Shown here: piece after piece, positions 6,170 through 9,864 of the stretch
Layout of the letters: each line of letters starts with the position of its first letter
Position numbering within the stretch: position 1 is the stretch's first letter
NCBI GenBank assembly: GCA_020846815.1
Contig: JADLDF010000067.1
Coordinates: forward strand, 1-9,864
From: Gammaproteobacteria bacterium
GTDB taxonomy: Bacteria; Pseudomonadota; Gammaproteobacteria; Steroidobacterales; Steroidobacteraceae
DNA length: 9,864 nt
Direction of reading: 5' to 3'
The notes under the pieces: model-generated
The model's database searches: none
What the model saw: the letters and a program-made list of their open reading frames with translations, nothing else
Told to the model about the DNA's origin: nothing
Made by a program: the position numbers and the translations under genes

Positions 6170-7842
6170 GGACGAGGCTCCGGCGCCGCGTGCCGCGCGA
6201 CGGGGCGCGGCACGGGTCGCGCCGACATCACGGCTTGCACGTAGCGCTGCGGTTCGTGCAGGGCCTGCGCCGTGGCCTGGGTGTAGCGCAGGGCCGTTTC
6301 CGCGCGCAGCGCGAGCAGCACGCAGAGGCCCAGCAGCAGCGCGAGCGGCAGGCTCTCGAAGAGGTGCACGCGCGGCGAGCTGCGGGTGGCGCCCGCCCAG
6401 AAGTGGCGCATGCCGGCGCGCACCAGCCCGATGGTCGCGAGCAGACCGGAGACCAGCAGCATCGCGAACAGCACCCAGGCGCGCGCATCGCCGATGTCGA
6501 TCAGCTCCGAGAGCATCGTGAGCTTGCCGACGAAGCCCGACAGGGGCGGCAGGCCGGTGATCAGCAGCGCGCAGCTGCCGAAGCCGAGCCCCAGGAACGC
6601 GAGCGCGGCCGGCAACGGGCGGCCCGTCAGCACCTGTTCGGCATCGTCCAGATTCGTGCCCTCCGGCGGCGGCGGAGCATCGAATGGCCTGAGATCCTCG
6701 TTGCCGTCGTCGAATCCTTCCTCGATGGCGGCGACCGTGCGGATGCGATCGACGAGCTCGACCAGCAGATAGAGGGCGCAGGCGGCGAGCGTCGAGCTCG
6801 CGAGGTAGTACAGCGCGCCGCCGGTGAGGCCGGGCTGCGCGAGGCCGAGAGCCGCGGTCAGCGTGCCCGAGGAGGTGATCACGCTGAAGCCCGCCAGACG
6901 GCCGAGATTCTGCGAAGCCAGCATGCCGATCGCACCGCCGCCGAGAGTCAGCAGGCCGGCCCAGACCAGCGCCTCCTGGCCGAAAGGCGGCGGCGAGCCC
7001 GCGGCTGCCGGAAAGCACAGCGGCCAGAGGCGCAGCACCGCGTAGATGCCCACCTTCGTGAGGATCGCGAACATCGCCGCGGCCGGCGCGCTCGCTGCGG
7101 AGTAGGCCGGCGGCAGCCAGAAGTTCAGCGGCCAGGCGGCCGCCTTGGTGAGGAAGGCGATCGCGAGCATCGTCGCGCCGGCGTGCAGCAGGCCGCGATC
7201 CCCCTCCGGCAGCAGCGGCAGCTTGCGCGCGATGTCCGCCATGTTGAGCGTGCCGGTCACGCCGTAGATCGCCGCGACCCCGATCAGGAACAGCAGCGAT
7301 GCGACGAGGTTGATCGCGATGTAGTGCAGGCCGGCCCGCACGCGCGCGCTGCCACCGCCATGCAGCAGCAGCCCGTAGCTCGCTGCGAGCAGCACCTCGA
7401 AGAACACGAACAGGTTGAAGAGGTCGGCGGTCAGGAAGGCGCCGTACAGGCCCATGAGCTGCAGCTGGAACAGCGCGTGGTAGTAGACGCCGCCGTGCTG
7501 CCAGCGCGCGGTCGCGTAGAGCACGACCGCGAACGCCACGCTCGCCGTCAACGCGAGCATCAGCGCCGACAGCCGGTCGAGCACCAGCACGATGCCGAAA
7601 GGGACCGGCCAGTTGCCGGGCAGATAGACGCCGAAGGCCGCCGTCGCATCGCCACGGTCGACCCAGGCGAGCAGCCCGAACGCGAGCAGCAGGCCGAGCC
7701 CGGTGGAGACGATGTTCATCGCCGCCTTGGTCCGGCGACGGTGCTCGCCGATCAGCATCATCAGCGCCGCCGTCGCGAGCGGCAGCAGCACCGGGGCGAC
7801 CAGCAGGTGCGGCAGCGACGGGTCGATCGGCAGGCCGGTCAT
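6166..7842 (-). CDS. mrpD: Mrp/Mnh/Pha antiporter subunit D (proton-translocating)
   Basis: A 558-residue polytopic membrane protein of the NuoL/M/N-MrpA/D antiporter family (proton_antipo_M domain about 130-440), about 14 helices. It is one of the two subunits proposed to move protons in the Mrp complex. Key residues are visible: Glu149 in LFNLFVFFEVLLAASYG (141-157), Lys233 in FLTKAAAWPLNFWLP (230-244), Lys263 in ILTKVGIY, and Lys440 in LPPLSGFVGKL. It is longer than the roughly 490-500 residues of Bacillus-type MrpD, mainly through a charged, proline-rich loop at about 365-408 and a Pro/Arg/Ala tail. The start at ATG 7842 overlaps the mrpC stop (ATGA), with a GGGAAG purine stretch upstream. 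All family residues expected for a working subunit appear present. Confidence 0.95.
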   Translation of the reverse strand: MTGLPIDPSLPHLLVAPVLLPLATAALMMLIGEHRRRTKAAMNIVSTGLGLLLAFGLLAWVDRGDATAAFGVYLPGNWPVPFGIVLVLDRLSALMLALTASVAFAVVLYATARWQHGGVYYHALFQLQLMGLYGAFLTADLFNLFVFFEVLLAASYGLLLHGGGSARVRAGLHYIAINLVASLLFLIGVAAIYGVTGTLNMADIARKLPLLPEGDRGLLHAGATMLAIAFLTKAAAWPLNFWLPPAYSAASAPAAAMFAILTKVGIYAVLRLWPLCFPAAAGSPPPFGQEALVWAGLLTLGGGAIGMLASQNLGRLAGFSVITSSGTLTAALGLAQPGLTGGALYYLASSTLAACALYLLVELVDRIRTVAAIEEGFDDGNEDLRPFDAPPPPEGTNLDDAEQVLTGRPLPAALAFLGLGFGSCALLITGLPPLSGFVGKLTMLSELIDIGDARAWVLFAMLLVSGLLATIGLVRAGMRHFWAGATRSSPRVHLFESLPLALLLGLCVLLALRAETALRYTQATAQALHEPQRYVQAVMSARPVPRPVARHAAPEPRP

Positions 7843-8183
7843 GGCTTTTCTTCCCGGCCGTCGACGTGATCGCCACCGCTCAGGCCGCGCAGCGCGAGCA
7901 GCACGACCAGGAACAGCGCCGTGGTCGCGAAGCCGATGACGATCGCCGTCAGCACCAGCGACTGGGGCAGCGGGTCGGCATAGTTCGCGAGATCGGGAGG
8001 CAGCCCCGGCTTGACGATCGGCTCCTTGTCGATGGAAAGGCTGCCGACGCTGAATATGAACAGGTTCACGGCATACGACAGCAGCGACAGGCCGATCAGT
8101 ACCTGGAAGGTACGCGGACGCAGCACCAGCCAGACGCCCGCGCCAGCCATGACGCCGATCGCCACGGAGATCACGAGCTCCAT
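7839..8183 (-). CDS. mrpC: Mrp/Mnh/Pha antiporter subunit C (NuoK-like)
   Basis: A 114-residue, three-helix membrane protein homologous to NuoK of complex I. Helices are at about 3-22, 28-48 and 74-99. Family marks are VLIGLSLLSYAVNLFIF (28-44) and DPLPQSLVLTAIVIGFA (70-86), the latter nearly invariant in MrpC. The start at ATG 8183 overlaps the mrpAB stop by one base (TGATG) and has GAGGAGG seven bases upstream. The C-terminus is short and charged (GGDHVDGREEKP). The open frame extends upstream to about 9308, but only as a shadow of mrpAB. Confidence 0.94.
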   Translation of the reverse strand: MELVISVAIGVMAGAGVWLVLRPRTFQVLIGLSLLSYAVNLFIFSVGSLSIDKEPIVKPGLPPDLANYADPLPQSLVLTAIVIGFATTALFLVVLLALRGLSGGDHVDGREEKP

Positions 8184-9864
8184 CAGCCGGCCTCCTCGGC
8201 GTCCGTGTCCGCCGCGGCCTGGCGCCGCGCGCGCAAGGACTGGTGCGCCAGGGCCGTCAGCAACAGCAGCGTCGCGCCGACGACGACGCAGAACACGCCC
8301 AGGTCGAACACCGCGGCGCTCGGCAGGTGCAGCTCGCCGAGCAGCGGCAGGTCGACGTGCGCCGTGTGCGTGGTCAGGAAGGGATAGCCGAAAGGCAGCG
8401 AGGCGAGGCCCGTCAGCAGCGCGAGCAGCAGACCGGTGGCGATCCAGCGCGGCGGGCCGAGGTTCAGGCGCGCCTCGACCCAGCGCGTGCCGCTGACCAT
8501 GTACTGCGAAATGAAGGCGATGGACACGACCAGCCCGGCGATGAAGCCGCCGCCCGGCTCGTCGTGGCCGCGCAGCAGCAGATACAGCGCGAAAGCGCCG
8601 GCGACCGGCAGCAGCAGGCGCACCAGTACCGCGGGCACGGCCAGATAGTCCGGTGGCAGTTCCGTCGGATCGTGACGTTCCGAGATGTCCGTGCCCGACT
8701 GCAAGGATGCCGTCCGTTGCTGCGCCGGCCGCGTGATCGCTTCCCGCGGCGGCCGGAAGCGCCGCAGCAGCGCGTAGACCGTCAGGCCCACGATGCCGAG
8801 CACCGTGATCTCGCCGAGCGTGTCGAAGGCGCGGAAATCGACGAGCATGACGTTGACGACGTTCGTTCCGCCGCCCTCGGGCAGGGCACGTTCGATGAAG
8901 AACGGTGCGATGCTCAGGGGCGCGTCGCGCGTGAGCAGCGCGAAGGCGAGCGCCGCGAGCCCGCTGCCGATCAGCAGCGCGATCACGAAGTCGCGCCGGC
9001 GGCGCCACCAGGCGACCCCGGCGCGTCGCAGGTCGTCGTCCAGCGCGATGCGTCGCGGCAGCCAGCGCAACCCGAGCAGGTACAGCACCAGCGTGACCAC
9101 CTCCACCGCGAGCTGCGTCAGCGCCAGATCCGGGGCCGAGAACCAGGCGAAGGTGATGCAGACCGCGAGCCCCACCAGGCTCAGCAGCGCCAGTGCCGCC
9201 AGCCGGTGGAATTTGGCCTGCCACGCGGCGCCGATCGCGCAGGCGCCACCGATGAGCCACAGGAGCGCGAACTCCGGCGTCGCCGGAATGCGGTCCCTGT
9301 AGCCCCACTCGAGCGGCACGATCAATGCGGACGCGAGTCCCGCGGTGCCGGCGATGACCAGCATCCAGAGCAGCTGTGGCTGCAGGCGGCGCGTGCCGGT
9401 GATGCGCTGGATCATGCCGGCGGCGGCGACCAGCCCGGCGAGCACGACGTCGAAGGCGCGGCGGCCGTCCAGCACCAGCAGCGGCACGCGGTTGCTGGCG
9501 CGCTCGCGCAGCTTCGCGGCATAGCGGACGTAGACCGCGACGCCGCCGGCCAGCGCGACCAGGCTCATGATCAGCGGCAGATTGAAGCCGTGCCAGACGG
9601 CGAGGCTGTATTCGGGCAGCACGCCGCCGACGACGGGCCGGGCGGCCGTCGCGAGCGCCGGGCCGATCGACAGCGCCGGTGCGATGCCCACCACCAGGCA
9701 GGCGAGCACCAGTAGCTCGATCGGCACCCGCATCCAGCGTACCGGCTCGTGCGGCCGGCGCGGCAGGTCCACCGGCGGCGGGCCGAAGAACACGTCGTGG
9801 CCGAGACGCAGCGAGTAGACGACCGCGAACACTCCCGCCAGCGTCGCGGCGAACGGCAGCGCGA
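8183..9864 (-). CDS. mrpA: Fused Mrp/Mnh/Pha antiporter subunit A-B (3' part; start off window)
   Basis: The frame runs open to the right edge, so the N-terminal proton-channel domain of MrpA is missing. The GTG at 9832 is an internal codon: upstream residues (LPFAATLAG) continue the transmembrane helix leading to VVYSLRLGHDVFFG, a known MrpA segment. Counting from that GTG, residues about 185-260 are the MrpA C-terminal helix bundle (PEFALLWLIGG, then SAPDLALTQLAVEVV at 232-246), and 326-360 hold VNVMLVDFRAFDTLGEITVLG. After a hydrophilic linker at about 361-393, residues about 394-535 are a complete MrpB domain (LRGHDEPGGGFIAGLV at 420-435; FDLGVFCVVVGATLLLL). Fusion of A and B is a known proteobacterial arrangement (PhaAB). 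It is the first visible gene of the operon and overlaps mrpC (TGATG). Confidence 0.94.
   Translation of the reverse strand, partial: ALPFAATLAGVFAVVYSLRLGHDVFFGPPPVDLPRRPHEPVRWMRVPIELLVLACLVVGIAPALSIGPALATAARPVVGGVLPEYSLAVWHGFNLPLIMSLVALAGGVAVYVRYAAKLRERASNRVPLLVLDGRRAFDVVLAGLVAAAGMIQRITGTRRLQPQLLWMLVIAGTAGLASALIVPLEWGYRDRIPATPEFALLWLIGGACAIGAAWQAKFHRLAALALLSLVGLAVCITFAWFSAPDLALTQLAVEVVTLVLYLLGLRWLPRRIALDDDLRRAGVAWWRRRRDFVIALLIGSGLAALAFALLTRDAPLSIAPFFIERALPEGGGTNVVNVMLVDFRAFDTLGEITVLGIVGLTVYALLRRFRPPREAITRPAQQRTASLQSGTDISERHDPTELPPDYLAVPAVLVRLLLPVAGAFALYLLLRGHDEPGGGFIAGLVVSIAFISQYMVSGTRWVEARLNLGPPRWIATGLLLALLTGLASLPFGYPFLTTHTAHVDLPLLGELHLPSAAVFDLGVFCVVVGATLLLLTALAHQSLRARRQAAADTDAEEAG
8191..8197 (-). 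promoter_or_regulatory. Ribosome binding site of mrpC, inside mrpAB
   Basis: The minus strand reads GAGGAGG seven bases before ATG 8183. It selects this start over the long upstream open frame. Confidence 0.7.

Noticed and set aside
6190..7869. Long + strand open frame (559 codons) opposite mrpD
   Set aside because: It mirrors mrpD almost exactly, has extreme Arg/Glu/Gln composition and no motif. It is the antisense shadow of a Leu/Ala-rich membrane protein.
8243..9715. Long + strand open frame (490 codons) opposite mrpAB
   Set aside because: Low-complexity Arg/Gln/Asp-rich translation lying wholly within mrpAB antisense; no family resemblance.
8183..9832. Treating GTG 9832 as the true start of the MrpA-B gene
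   Set aside because: The frame stays open to the window edge and the residues before it continue a conserved MrpA helix, so the gene is cut by the window rather than starting here.

Overview
The window is very GC-rich (by eye about 70%), densely coding, and reads as a chromosomal piece of a proteobacterium. A gamma- or betaproteobacterium is likeliest, because the Mrp antiporter has its A and B subunits fused, as in the Pha/Mrp operons of many proteobacteria. The lineage is inferred from gene architecture only; there is no rRNA or marker gene here. No tRNA, rRNA, CRISPR array, insertion sequence or long repeat was seen, and no gene-free stretch exceeds 141 bases.

Left part (1-3973): coenzyme F420. 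A gene fragment at the left edge overlaps the GTG start of a 980-residue protein on the + strand. That protein joins three F420-biosynthesis enzymes in one chain: CofC (phospholactate-type guanylyltransferase), CofG and CofH (the two radical-SAM halves of FO synthase). Its last 66 bases overlap, tail to tail and in codon register, the 3' end of a minus-strand luciferase-like (LLM) oxidoreductase. Enzymes of that family commonly use F420 or FMN. So this part may hold both the making and a use of F420, a cofactor that is patchily distributed in proteobacteria.

Right part (4115-9864): a minus-strand operon, read from the right edge leftward, for a multisubunit Mrp-type Na+(K+)/H+ antiporter. The order is mrpAB (fused, 5' part off the window), mrpC, mrpD, mrpE, mrpF, mrpG, then a tandem-domain universal stress protein (UspA family). 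Every junction overlaps: TGATG between AB and C, and ATGA at the next five, including mrpG-usp. The chain is therefore probably translationally coupled, and the Usp protein looks like a built-in member of the antiporter operon. Its two Usp domains each carry an intact nucleotide-binding motif.

The two blocks are separated by a 141-base gap (3974-4114). It holds a 16-base perfect palindrome just after the usp stop and a weak -10-like box before the LLM gene. The most novel item is the CofC-CofG-CofH fusion: its two end products, FO and the GDP-activated side chain, are the two co-substrates of the next enzyme, CofD.
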